Of a stretch of DNA of 12,223 bases, positions 1 through 6,635 are shown one piece after another. Source of the stretch: a bacterium (lineage in GTDB: Bacteria > Patescibacteriota > Gracilibacteria > UM-FILTER-43-11); contig JAUHXI010000024.1 of assembly GCA_030426875.1 (NCBI GenBank), positions 1 to 12,223 of the forward strand. Reading direction: 5' to 3'. The notes under the pieces were generated by a model. That model ran no database searches and was not told where the DNA came from. It saw nothing but the letters and a program-made list of their open reading frames with translations. Within the stretch, counting starts at the first letter, position 1. Each line of letters begins with the position of its first letter. The translations under genes and the position numbers were made by a program.

Positions 1-782
1 CGAACCAAGTCAAAGCCAGAAATCATGATGGCATTAGGTGTGTCGTCTACAATCACATCCACTCCCGTCATGTGTTCAAAGGCATTGATGTTACGCCCTT
101 CTCGGCCAATCACACGCCCCTTAATGTCATCACTAGGAATGCTGACTGTGGTTTGAGTGGATTCAGACGTCACATCGGATGCGATTTTTTGAATGGCAGC
201 AGCAATGACGTTGGTGGCTTCTTTTTTCGCATCCTCCTTGAGCCCCTCATTCATTTTATTGTAATGATCAACCAGCTCATCTTTATACTCCCGCTCCATG
301 TTGTTCAAAAGCATTTCCCTAGCTTCCTCTTTGGTCAATTGGGTGATGCTGGCCAATTTCTCCTCCTGCTCCTTGTAGATGTTTTCCAATTTCTCCTCCT
401 CAACCTTCAGTTGCTCTTCTCGCTGGGCGTAAGTTGCTTTGAGCTTCTCCATCTCGCCCATCTTCAACTCTAAATTGTCTTCTTTGTTGATGAGTCGCTC
501 TTCTTGCTTTTCTAGCTGCTTGCGCATGCCTTGCTCTTGTTTTTTAGCCTCTTCAACAATGTCCAAAGCTTTATTTTTAGCATCGAGAATCTTTTCCTTT
601 AATTTAGTCTCTGACATGGAAGCTTTCCGTTCAATGTCAGCCAATTTCTTTTGAGCCTCCTGCATTCTGTCTTGATTGGCCTTTTCCATCTTCCTAAGAT
701 GCTCTTGGCCTTGCATCTTGAAAAATAAAAAAACACCTCCAGCGCCCACAATGGCTCCGATTAGTGCGTAAATGACTTGCAT
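1..782 (-). CDS. rny: Ribonuclease Y, N-terminal part (runs off left edge)
   Basis: RNase Y is a membrane-anchored endoribonuclease that starts mRNA decay. The visible 260 residues contain the expected N-terminal order: one TM helix at about residues 4-21, then a long charged coiled coil (about 25-190, rich in Lys, Glu and Gln), then the start of the KH RNA-binding domain with the family signature [15 protein letters not shown] at 222-236, followed by [20 protein letters not shown]. The HD catalytic domain lies beyond the left edge, so catalysis cannot be checked. The ATG at 780-782 places the TM helix at the very N-terminus as in known RNase Y; no good Shine-Dalgarno is visible. A consensus promoter about 260 nt upstream probably drives it, giving a long leader. 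Identification is firm; only the 3' portion is missing. Confidence 0.94.
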   Translation of the reverse strand, partial: MQVIYALIGAIVGAGGVFLFFKMQGQEHLRKMEKANQDRMQEAQKKLADIERKASMSETKLKEKILDAKNKALDIVEEAKKQEQGMRKQLEKQEERLINKEDNLELKMGEMEKLKATYAQREEQLKVEEEKLENIYKEQEEKLASITQLTKEEAREMLLNNMEREYKDELVDHYNKMNEGLKEDAKKEATNVIAAAIQKIASDVTSESTQTTVSIPSDDIKGRVIGREGRNINAFEHMTGVDVIVDDTPNAIMISGFDLV

Positions 783-1045
783 AAGCGTAAAATAAGGTTA
801 TGACCAACCTTAAAGTCAATAAATTTATTCGTGGGTAAGCGGTATTTTTCTACTTTTTTATAGTGTCTTCAGTATTTTTGCTTTCAGAATCAGTGTAGCA
901 AGTGTAGAGAATTTCATCTTTTTGAGACGCCTTGTAACGTTTCGCTCCAGTCCATTTTTTTATTAACTCAGGTCAGTACTGTATTAAGTTTGTTTTTTAA
1001 TTTTGGTTGATATTTTTTAATGCCTCATCAGAGGTGAACACCCTT

Positions 1046-1073
1046 ATTATAAGATGTCTTTTTCCATTGTCAA
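1046..1073 (-). promoter_or_regulatory. Sigma70-type promoter, likely for rny
   Basis: On the minus strand TTGACA (1073-1068) and TATAAT (1051-1046) both match consensus exactly, with a 16-nt spacer and an A-rich stretch upstream. The start site would be near 1039, leaving a leader of about 255 nt before the rny ATG. No other minus-strand gene lies between, so rny is the likely target. Confidence 0.75.
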
Positions 1074-1147
1074 ATCTTAGTTTTTGTTTTATTTTAGACA
1101 ACCCTTTATCTGACTCATTCAATCGTTCTTTAGGAGAGAAAAATAAC

Positions 1148-1176
1148 TTGTTTATATATTAAATTAATGTTATAAT
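1148..1176 (+). promoter_or_regulatory. Promoter-like pair facing a small hydrophobic ORF
   Basis: TTGTTT (1148-1153) and a perfect TATAAT (1171-1176) are separated by 17 nt. A start near 1183 would make a short transcript running into the 37-codon ORF at 1229-1342 and then antisense into the convergent gene at 1339-1575. The AT-rich background makes a chance match possible. Confidence 0.4.
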
Positions 1177-1228
1177 AATCCTTAGAGTTAGGAAAATATC
1201 TAAAAAGTAGAGATTTAGAAGCAGGAGC

Positions 1229-1342
1229 GTGCTTAGGAAACAAAAACAAAAATATCCGCTCAACGGGTTTAATGCAATTGTGTTAATGTTGGGTGTCAGT
1301 GTTCTGAGTAGGCTTTTGCCTCTATGCTTTGGCAGCTTCTAA
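1229..1342 (+). CDS. Possible 37-aa hydrophobic peptide (speculative)
   Basis: GTG-started ORF of 37 codons with a basic N-terminus (residues 3-8, RKQKQK) followed by a hydrophobic segment (about 14-37, including AIVLMLGVSVLSRLL) long enough to span a membrane. The frame is open only from 1211. AGGAG (1223-1227) lies just one base before the GTG, which is too close for a normal ribosome binding site. Its TAA overlaps the TAG of the convergent minus-strand gene. A promoter-like pair sits about 50 nt upstream. Small basic-hydrophobic peptides resemble type I toxins or small membrane proteins, but nothing here proves expression. Confidence 0.2.
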   Translation: MLRKQKQKYPLNGFNAIVLMLGVSVLSRLLPLCFGSF

Positions 1343-1575
1343 TAAATAGCCCCCACCGTTTCACGCGCCAATTCGGTGTCATGCTGAATCACAGCAAATA
1401 TATCTCCATCTCGGTCAATTGTGAGACGGTGATTTCCACGAATGTCTCTAATGATTTTAGGCATGATTCCATTTTTTACATGTGACACAAAACCATGCTT
1501 GTTGATGATCCCTCGATAATCTTCCATTTCGATTAAGTCCAATAGTTCGAGTAAAGTTAGTTTTTTGTGGGTCAT
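1339..1575 (-). CDS. Hypothetical 78-aa protein
   Basis: I do not recognise the family. The product is small, soluble and mixed-charge, with an N-terminal helix-like part (LTLLELLDLIEMEDYRGII) and a C-terminal half that reads like short beta strands (HRLTIDRDGDIFAVIQHDTELA). No signal peptide, TM helix or Cys is present. Support for a real gene comes from the promoter directly upstream (TTGATT-17-TATAAT, 1607-1635), which gives a leader of about 25 nt to the ATG at 1573-1575, and from protein-like composition. No Shine-Dalgarno is seen. It points the same way as rny, but more than 550 nt and a separate promoter lie between, so it is probably a single-gene unit. It ends tail-to-tail with a possible hydrophobic peptide ORF. 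Confidence 0.6.
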   Translation of the reverse strand: MTHKKLTLLELLDLIEMEDYRGIINKHGFVSHVKNGIMPKIIRDIRGNHRLTIDRDGDIFAVIQHDTELARETVGAIY

Positions 1576-1606
1576 AAAGGTTTTGTTTTACTTGAGTAAT
1601 CTTCTC

Positions 1607-1635
1607 ATTATATAGGAATTTTAATTAAAAATCAA
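1607..1635 (-). promoter_or_regulatory. Sigma70-type promoter for the 78-aa gene
   Basis: Minus-strand TTGATT (1635-1630) and perfect TATAAT (1612-1607) with a 17-nt spacer; predicted start near 1600, about 25 nt before the ATG. The spacer contains the palindrome TTTTAATTAAAA (1619-1630), which may be a chance product of AT richness or an operator. Confidence 0.6.
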
Positions 1636-1796
1636 TCATAAATAAGCTAAAAATCCTTAAATTTAGAGACTTTGAAGGTGTGGTTTTCGGTTCATGGAAT
1701 TCCCTTAAAAACTCTCAAAATAAGCTTTTTAAGCCAGTCCGAAGTCTATATAAAACTTAAATCACAAGATTTAATAATTTTTTTAAGGGTTTACTA

Positions 1797-1825
1797 TTGA
1801 CAATCATATAAATGTGTGATAGTAT
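1797..1825 (+). promoter_or_regulatory. Promoter for candidate small RNA
   Basis: Perfect TTGACA (1797-1802), 17-nt spacer and TAGTAT (1820-1825); an overlapping TATACT (1823-1828) is closer to consensus but 20 nt from the -35. The predicted start is near 1832, with no protein gene for the next 450 nt but a terminator-like hairpin about 70 nt downstream. Confidence 0.55.
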
Positions 1826-1831
1826 ACTTTT

Positions 1832-1944
1832 CCATCGTCAGTGATTCCACACCAACAACTCCCCCCATTCTCCCTCTTGTTTTATATAATGAGATCCTTT
1901 AAAGCCGCCCTTCCTATGTTTTAGGAGTATAGGGGCGGTTTTAA
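1832..1944 (+). ncRNA. Candidate small RNA of about 110 nt
   Basis: A consensus-like promoter ends just upstream and a terminator hairpin closes the unit, with no start codon followed by a meaningful ORF between. The 5' half is pyrimidine-rich and likely unpaired, with C-runs around 1859-1877 (ACTCCCCCC, TCTCCCTC) that could pair with purine-rich Shine-Dalgarno sequences, as C-rich regulatory sRNAs do in Gram-positives. I do not recognise it as tmRNA, 6S, SRP RNA or RNase P RNA. The exact 5' end is predicted, not measured. Confidence 0.4.
1901..1944 (+). terminator. Intrinsic terminator-like hairpin
   Basis: AAAGCCGCCC (1901-1910) pairs with GGGCGG followed by TTTT on the 3' side (1933-1942), with an inner helix TCCTA/TAGGA. 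The arms keep the A-tract/U-tract arrangement of a Rho-independent terminator, although the U-run is only four long. It may also act on the opposite strand. Confidence 0.6.
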
Positions 1945-1960
1945 AGTTCTACTTGGGAAA

Positions 1961-2031
1961 AGCGAGTAGCGATTAATGACTAAAATAATACTTAATCGTT
2001 ACTAGTTACTCGCTACTCCTTACTAATTACA
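1961..2031. repeat. Imperfect hairpin with degenerate heptamer repeats
   Basis: The right arm consists of 7-nt units ending in TACT: CGTTACT, AGTTACT, CGCTACT, CCTTACT and AATTACA (1997-2031). The left arm carries related sequence in inverse orientation. AGCGAGTA (1961-1968) pairs with 2007-2014 and CGATTAA (1970-1976) pairs with 1992-1998, giving a two-part stem around a 15-nt loop. Its function is unknown; it may be an intergenic repeat family. Confidence 0.55.
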
Positions 2032-2104
2032 TCCACGGGCAAGTGACGCAATAAGATAAAGCGAATAATTTAAAGCTTCTACAAGCCATCCTTCAATTCT
2101 AAAG

Positions 2105-2124
2105 CAAAAAAGGTGTCTTTTTTG
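2105..2124. terminator. Perfect A/T hairpin, possible weak terminator
   Basis: CAAAAAAG (2105-2112) and CTTTTTTG (2117-2124) flank a GTGT loop. It has the A-tract/U-tract order of a terminator on either strand, but the stem is nearly all A-T, so it would be weak. Confidence 0.3.
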
Positions 2125-2285
2125 AACTGAGGTTCGTTCCCCTGCCTTAAAGTTCCAACTTTTAATGACTTAAGTGGAAGAAATTCCAACTATCACGCAC
2201 CACAATCCAAATCTTTTATCGCTGTAGACCTGCGATTAATAGCCTTGCTTAGGCCATCCATTTTATTAAACTGACACAAAAAATA

Positions 2286-5200
2286 ATGAAAAAATCAATA
2301 TCACTTTTAGTTGCCTTCCAATTTTTAGCCCATTTTAACTTCGTTTTTGCTGATGAGCCACTTCAAGACCCAGTTGAGGATCAAGTGGATGAACAGATTC
2401 CTGATGAAAATCCACAGGATGAACCAGACCCCGAATCAGAGCCAAATCCTGATGAAAATCCACCCGAAGAACAGCAAGATCCTGAACTCGAAGAGGAGCC
2501 TAACCCAGACCCCGAACCAAATGAGGAAGCAGAAGGGGACGATCCTGACCCTCAGGAAGAGCAGGAAGATGATCCAGATCCAGAATTAGAACCCGACCCT
2601 GAACCTGAGCCAGACTCCGAACCTGAGCCCGAATCAGAAGACGAAAATGAACCGGAAGAGGACGTTGAACCCACCATTTTTATCAACGAAATTTTAGCCG
2701 ATCCCAGCACAGATGAGGCAGAAAATGAATTCATTGAACTTTATAATTATGGTGATTCTCCCATTGATGTGACTGGATGGCAGTTGGATGACAATGACCT
2801 AGAAGACAACGATTTCTATTCCTTTCAAAATCCAGACATCGATTATCTGCTCGATCCGGGAGCTTTTTTGACCCTTTTCCGTTCCGAGACAGACATTGTC
2901 CTTAATAACGATGAAGATTCTGTCTTTTTGTTTGATGACGAAGGCGAAGAGATCGATTTTTATGTCTTCGATTCTACAGCGACTGAACGCTCCTGGGGTC
3001 GTGATCCAAATAATGACGAGGAATGGATGCTCTTTCCCACTCCCAGCCCCGGTGAGGAAAATTATTTTAACAATGACCCACCGGTTCCCGTCATTACTCT
3101 TCAGGGCGGAACAGGAGGGCTTAAAATCAATGTTACAGGGGCTGAGAGCTATGATCCAAATGATGATGATTTAACCTTTTTGTGGGAATTTGATGGGGAT
3201 TTTTCTTCTGAAAAAGAAAATCCTACAACATATAAATTCTCCGAATCAGGTCAAAAAACCATCACTCTGACGGTCATGGATGAATTTGGAGCTTCAGCTA
3301 AAACTAGCCATCAATTCTCAGCTGAATCTGACCCTGTTGATGAGCCGCAGGATGAGGAAGGTGAAGAAAAGGAGCAGGATTCTGAACCTGTCGAATACCC
3401 CAAGTATTTGCTGATCAACGAAGTCATGCCCGATCCCCAGGGTGCTGATGGGGAATCTGAATGGGTGGAGCTTTATAATTCCACAACTGAGCCAATTGAC
3501 CTCTCATTTTGGTACGTGGATGATGAAGAGGGTGCTAGTTCTGCTTATCAAATTCCCGAAGGCACGATTGTGGATGTGGGAGAGTACTTAATCTTTGAAA
3601 ATCCAGTTCTCAACTTGTCTCTAAAAAACTCTGAGGATGTAATCCGTTTATTGAATCCTAATCAAGATGAGGTGCAGCGAGTGGATTATTCTGATTCCCA
3701 AGAGGGGTGGAGCTTTGCCCTTTCTGACGATGATTCATTTGTGTGGACCTCACTAGCCACTCCCGAAGCCAAAAATGAATTTCCACCCCCACCAAAAGCG
3801 TATCAACCGGGTGATGTTTTGTTTGAATCTGTTTTACCAAATCCTGGTGGAGCCGATTCAGGTAAGGAGAAGATTTTATTGAAAAATACTCTTTCTGAAG
3901 CCGTGGATTTGTCTCATTGGAAAATTGCAGATAAAACGGGTGAACAACGTTTGATGGACCTTTCAATTGCTGCCAATGCCACCAAAAAACTCACGTCAGA
4001 CGATTTCCTACTAAATCTGAACAATGCTGATGAATTCCTTTATCTGTTTGATCCGGCTGACAACTTGATCGACGAAATTTCCTGGAAAACCTCCAGTGAT
4101 GATCAGTGGTTATTCAATTCCAATGCTTTGAGTGATGGCATGCAGGTTGTGGTGACGGAAGTGGTGGATGGGGACACTTTAAAAATTTCATTTGATGATA
4201 AAAAATTGACGCTTCGATTACTCGGAGTAGACACGCCTGAAACTGTTCATCCGTCCAAACCCGTGGAGTATTTTGGAAAAGAGGCAAGTGACTATTTAAA
4301 AAATTTAGTTGAAGGCAAGCAGGTCACTTTAAGTTTTGACCAGCAGAAAATTGATAGTTATAGCAGGGCTTTGGCCTATGTTTACATCGATGACTTGTTT
4401 GTGAATGAGGAGATTCTGAAGCAGGGCTATGGATATGCTTACACTCGCTTCCCCTTTAAATATTTAGAAGCTTTTAAGGCTCATGAGGCTGAGGCAAAGG
4501 CGTCTAATAGAGGATTGTGGGCTGACCCAGACGTGGTTGAGCACGTGGAAGAAAAGATAAATGAGGAAGATAAGCAAGTGATAGAAGAGGCTGAAATTTC
4601 CCCTCTCATCACTATTGGTGACGACGAGGAGGTTGTTGAGCCCCTTGATTCCCCTGCTACTTTTGAAGCAATAAATGAGGATGACGAAAAAGAGGCGGTT
4701 GTTGATTTAGAAACCGAAAAGGTTCTCAATTTAGAATGTGACTCAGATGCATTGAAGCTTCATTCGATTCTGCCCAATCCAGAAAAAGGGGTGACTGAAG
4801 AGTTCATTAAACTAGTCAATACGGGTGATCAGGAACTTTGTCTGGCAGGATGGCAGTTAGATGACGAACAGGATGCTGGTTCAAAGCCCTTTACCATTCA
4901 AGAAGGAGTGGTGGCTCCGGGGGAGGTGGTTGAATTTGGTAAAGAGATAACAAAAATCTCTCTAAATAATTCCAACGATTGTGCGACTTTGATTCGTCCC
5001 AATGGCGAGAAGGCAGATGAAATTTGTTATGAGAAAACGAAAAAGAATGAGATTTTTACTCATCAATGCGGTGATCAAGCGTCTCCAACAGGTTCCACTT
5101 CAAATTCTGGTTCAGATTCCTCTAAAGCGGTGGAAGCTTCTGCTGAAGAAGTGGGACCGAAGCATGAATTTGGGCGTGACAGTTCCTCCTACCGCTCAGA

Positions 5201-5555
5201 GCTGGTGAATGATGTGTTTTCGGGTTATATCATTGGTATTGATGAGGAGGAAGAGGTTTTAGTGGTTCGTTTGGAGGATGAAACGATCCGCCCAGTGTCG
5301 TATGCGCACAGTTTGTTCGACATGGACATGGCTAAAAAACTCCTAAAAATGTCAGAATTGGTTTCATTTGAGGCCTATAGCACCGTCGATTCAACTTTTT
5401 TGATTTCCATGAATTCACCGGGCCTCACTAATGGTATGAAATCAGGGTATTCCGGATTTTTTTACATTTTGTTTGCGTTGCCTGTGGTGGGTCTGGGTTT
5501 GTTCGCTTATAAAAAGTTCAATTTTAAATGGCGCGGTTTGTTTTCTTATGGCTGA
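2286..5555 (+). CDS. Secreted, membrane-anchored multidomain lamin-tail/PKD/thermonuclease protein
   Basis: A 1089-residue surface protein. Order: signal peptide (1-22, MKKSISLL...FVFA); acidic Pro/Asp/Glu-rich stalk (24-128); lamin-tail domain (LTD) 1 (about 128-262, INEILADP...ENEFIELYN); PKD-like domain (264-347, ending QKTITLTVMDEFG); LTD2 (371-498); LTD3 (507-613); staphylococcal nuclease domain (619-749); acidic linker; LTD4 (816-925); an unassigned beta-rich segment (about 975-1045); TM helix (about 1055-1075) and a basic cytoplasmic tail. The nuclease part keeps the residues matching S. aureus D21, R35, D40, E43 and R87: D630, R644, D649, E652 and R694, so it should be an active Ca2+-dependent DNA/RNA nuclease outside the cell. 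LTD-nuclease fusions such as Bacillus YhcR are known. Cysteines occur only in and around LTD4. No LPxTG motif. The start is fixed by the signal peptide. TGA is the stop. Confidence 0.92.
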   Translation: MKKSISLLVAFQFLAHFNFVFADEPLQDPVEDQVDEQIPDENPQDEPDPESEPNPDENPPEEQQDPELEEEPNPDPEPNEEAEGDDPDPQEEQEDDPDPELEPDPEPEPDSEPEPESEDENEPEEDVEPTIFINEILADPSTDEAENEFIELYNYGDSPIDVTGWQLDDNDLEDNDFYSFQNPDIDYLLDPGAFLTLFRSETDIVLNNDEDSVFLFDDEGEEIDFYVFDSTATERSWGRDPNNDEEWMLFPTPSPGEENYFNNDPPVPVITLQGGTGGLKINVTGAESYDPNDDDLTFLWEFDGDFSSEKENPTTYKFSESGQKTITLTVMDEFGASAKTSHQFSAESDPVDEPQDEEGEEKEQDSEPVEYPKYLLINEVMPDPQGADGESEWVELYNSTTEPIDLSFWYVDDEEGASSAYQIPEGTIVDVGEYLIFENPVLNLSLKNSEDVIRLLNPNQDEVQRVDYSDSQEGWSFALSDDDSFVWTSLATPEAKNEFPPPPKAYQPGDVLFESVLPNPGGADSGKEKILLKNTLSEAVDLSHWKIADKTGEQRLMDLSIAANATKKLTSDDFLLNLNNADEFLYLFDPADNLIDEISWKTSSDDQWLFNSNALSDGMQVVVTEVVDGDTLKISFDDKKLTLRLLGVDTPETVHPSKPVEYFGKEASDYLKNLVEGKQVTLSFDQQKIDSYSRALAYVYIDDLFVNEEILKQGYGYAYTRFPFKYLEAFKAHEAEAKASNRGLWADPDVVEHVEEKINEEDKQVIEEAEISPLITIGDDEEVVEPLDSPATFEAINEDDEKEAVVDLETEKVLNLECDSDALKLHSILPNPEKGVTEEFIKLVNTGDQELCLAGWQLDDEQDAGSKPFTIQEGVVAPGEVVEFGKEITKISLNNSNDCATLIRPNGEKADEICYEKTKKNEIFTHQCGDQASPTGSTSNSGSDSSKAVEASAEEVGPKHEFGRDSSSYRSELVNDVFSGYIIGIDEEEEVLVVRLEDETIRPVSYAHSLFDMDMAKKLLKMSELVSFEAYSTVDSTFLISMNSPGLTNGMKSGYSGFFYILFALPVVGLGLFAYKKFNFKWRGLFSYG
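2355..2669 (+). repeat. Low-complexity acidic Pro/Glu/Asp coding repeat
   Basis: Codons for residues 24-128 of the surface protein consist almost entirely of Glu, Asp, Pro, Gln, Asn and Ser in short units such as PDPEPEPDSEPEPE. The DNA is an irregular GA/CC repeat, prone to length change. It probably forms an extended, negatively charged, possibly cation-binding stalk next to the signal peptide. Confidence 0.75.
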
Positions 5556-5565
5556 GCGAAGGGTA

Positions 5566-5605
5566 TTTTTTGAAGGCGATGCTCGGAAACATCGCCTTCA
5601 AAAAA
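5566..5605. repeat. Perfect 16-bp inverted repeat after the surface-protein gene
   Basis: TTTTTTGAAGGCGATG (5566-5581) and its exact complement (5590-5605) flank an 8-nt loop, starting 10 nt after the stop codon. The position suits a transcription end, but the T-run is on the 5' side and the A-run on the 3' side on both strands, the reverse of an intrinsic terminator. It may protect or process the 3' end instead. Confidence 0.7.
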
Positions 5606-5675
5606 GCTCATAATCCCTCTTTCCTCTTCTTCAGAAACCGATTATGATGAGTTTGTTTTCTAAAATAAAATCTCT

Positions 5676-6626
5676 GTGACCTATTTTTTATTCCTCATTG
5701 GCTTTGTCTTCCTAATCAAAGGAGCAGACTTGTTGGTAGATGGTTCAAGTACCATTGCTAAGCGCTTTGGCGTGTCAGACCTGATCATTGGACTAACCAT
5801 TGTTTCTTTTGGAACATCTGCACCAGAATTAATGGTTAATATTTTGGCAGCACTTCGGGGGGCTGGTGATATTGCAGTGGGTAGTATTGTGGGGAGCAAC
5901 ATTTCAAATATCTTTCTGATTTTAGGGGTTTCAGCCATGATAATGCCCCTAGCTGTTAAGCGTCAGACCACATGGAAGGAGATACCTCTCAACCTTTTAG
6001 CAGCTGTTGTACTTTTTTTAGTGGCCAACGATGTTTTGATTGATGGGTCAGACGCATCAATACTCACCCGAATTGATGGCTTTGTGATGATTTGTTTTTT
6101 TCTAGTTTTCATTTATTACACATTTCATTTGGCACGCTCCGAAAAAAATGACATTGAAAAAGCACCCAAAAGAGCTCTTTGGCTATCTTTAGTCATGACA
6201 TTGATTGGAATAGTGGGCCTAGCTTTGGGGGGAAAGTGGGTCGTTGACAGTGCACAAACTATTGCGACTTCACTTGGTCTGAGTGAAGCCTTAATAGGCT
6301 TGACGGTGGTGGCTTTAGGAACCTCACTGCCAGAATTAGCAACCTCTGCTGTGGCAGCTTATAAGGGCAATACTGACATTGCGGTAGGAAATGTAGTGGG
6401 ATCAAATATTTTCAATATTTTTTGGGTACTAGGATTGAGTTCAGTGATTAGACCCATCGAATTCTCTGATAAGATCAATGCGGATATTTTGATTTATGTT
6501 GTAGCTACAATCCTTCTTTTCCTCTTCTCTTTTACTGGTGGCCATCATAAAATTACGCGAAAGGAGGGGTTTCAATTCCTGATCGCCTATGTGGCTTATA
6601 TGGTTTTTCTTGTATTACGAGGATAA
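5676..6626 (+). CDS. yrbG: CaCA-family calcium/sodium antiporter (YrbG-like)
   Basis: An inner-membrane cation exchanger that expels Ca2+ in exchange for Na+ or H+. The 316 residues match the usual length of bacterial YrbG/NCX proteins. Both inverted alpha-repeats are intact: GTSAPE (46-51) with GSNISN (73-78), and GTSLPE (215-220) with GSNIFN (242-247); E51 and E220 are the expected ion-binding glutamates. About ten hydrophobic segments are split by a charged cytoplasmic loop (about 152-166). The start is GTG, because an in-frame TAA lies only 15 nt upstream and the first TM helix begins at residue 3. It lies 120 nt after the surface nuclease gene and 9 nt before murF, so it may be co-transcribed with murF. 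A short upstream ORF overlaps the GTG. Confidence 0.93.
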   Translation: MTYFLFLIGFVFLIKGADLLVDGSSTIAKRFGVSDLIIGLTIVSFGTSAPELMVNILAALRGAGDIAVGSIVGSNISNIFLILGVSAMIMPLAVKRQTTWKEIPLNLLAAVVLFLVANDVLIDGSDASILTRIDGFVMICFFLVFIYYTFHLARSEKNDIEKAPKRALWLSLVMTLIGIVGLALGGKWVVDSAQTIATSLGLSEALIGLTVVALGTSLPELATSAVAAYKGNTDIAVGNVVGSNIFNIFWVLGLSSVIRPIEFSDKINADILIYVVATILLFLFSFTGGHHKITRKEGFQFLIAYVAYMVFLVLRG

Positions 6627-6635
6627 TTAGTTTTA

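Larger units (their letters stand above)
783..1338. other. Intergenic stretch with divergent promoters; no convincing protein gene
   Basis: This 556-nt AT-rich stretch holds the putative rny leader (783 to about 1039), a minus-strand consensus promoter (1046-1073), a plus-strand promoter-like pair (1148-1176), and the start of a 37-codon hydrophobic ORF. A 40-codon minus-strand open stretch (850-972) without a start codon lies in the rny leader and reads gene-like in places, but starts directly after an in-frame TGA; it may be a gene remnant or chance. Confidence 0.6.
1576..2285. other. 710-nt intergenic stretch without protein genes
   Basis: It holds the 78-aa gene promoter (1607-1635), a candidate small RNA with promoter and terminator (1797-1944), a hairpin with heptamer repeats (1961-2031) and a short A/T hairpin (2105-2124). 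I see no tRNA or convincing protein gene. I found no strong promoter or Shine-Dalgarno for the large gene at 2286. Confidence 0.6.

Noticed and set aside
72..654. Two plus-strand ORFs of 133 and 71 codons opposite the left-end gene
   Set aside because: They are antisense to rny, whose coiled coil and KH signature are unmistakable; their Leu/Phe/Ser-rich products are typical shadows.
1961..2031. CRISPR-like array
   Set aside because: Units are 7 nt, contiguous and degenerate, with no spacers and no cas genes nearby.
2040..2285. tRNA or other structured RNA upstream of the surface-protein gene
   Set aside because: Short inverted pieces such as ATCGC/GCGAT occur, but no cloverleaf, T-loop or CCA end can be made.
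2552..2734. Minus-strand Ser/Gly-repeat ORF
   Set aside because: It is the antisense reading of the acidic Pro/Glu/Asp repeat of the surface protein, with no promoter or start support.
5553..5555. TGA read as glycine (alternative code)
   Set aside because: Reading through gives no domain continuation, a hairpin follows at once, the TM helix and basic tail already end the protein, and the ORF6N gene also ends in TGA.
5566..5605. Canonical Rho-independent terminator
   Set aside because: The stem is followed by A6, not U6, on either strand, so I list it only as an inverted repeat.
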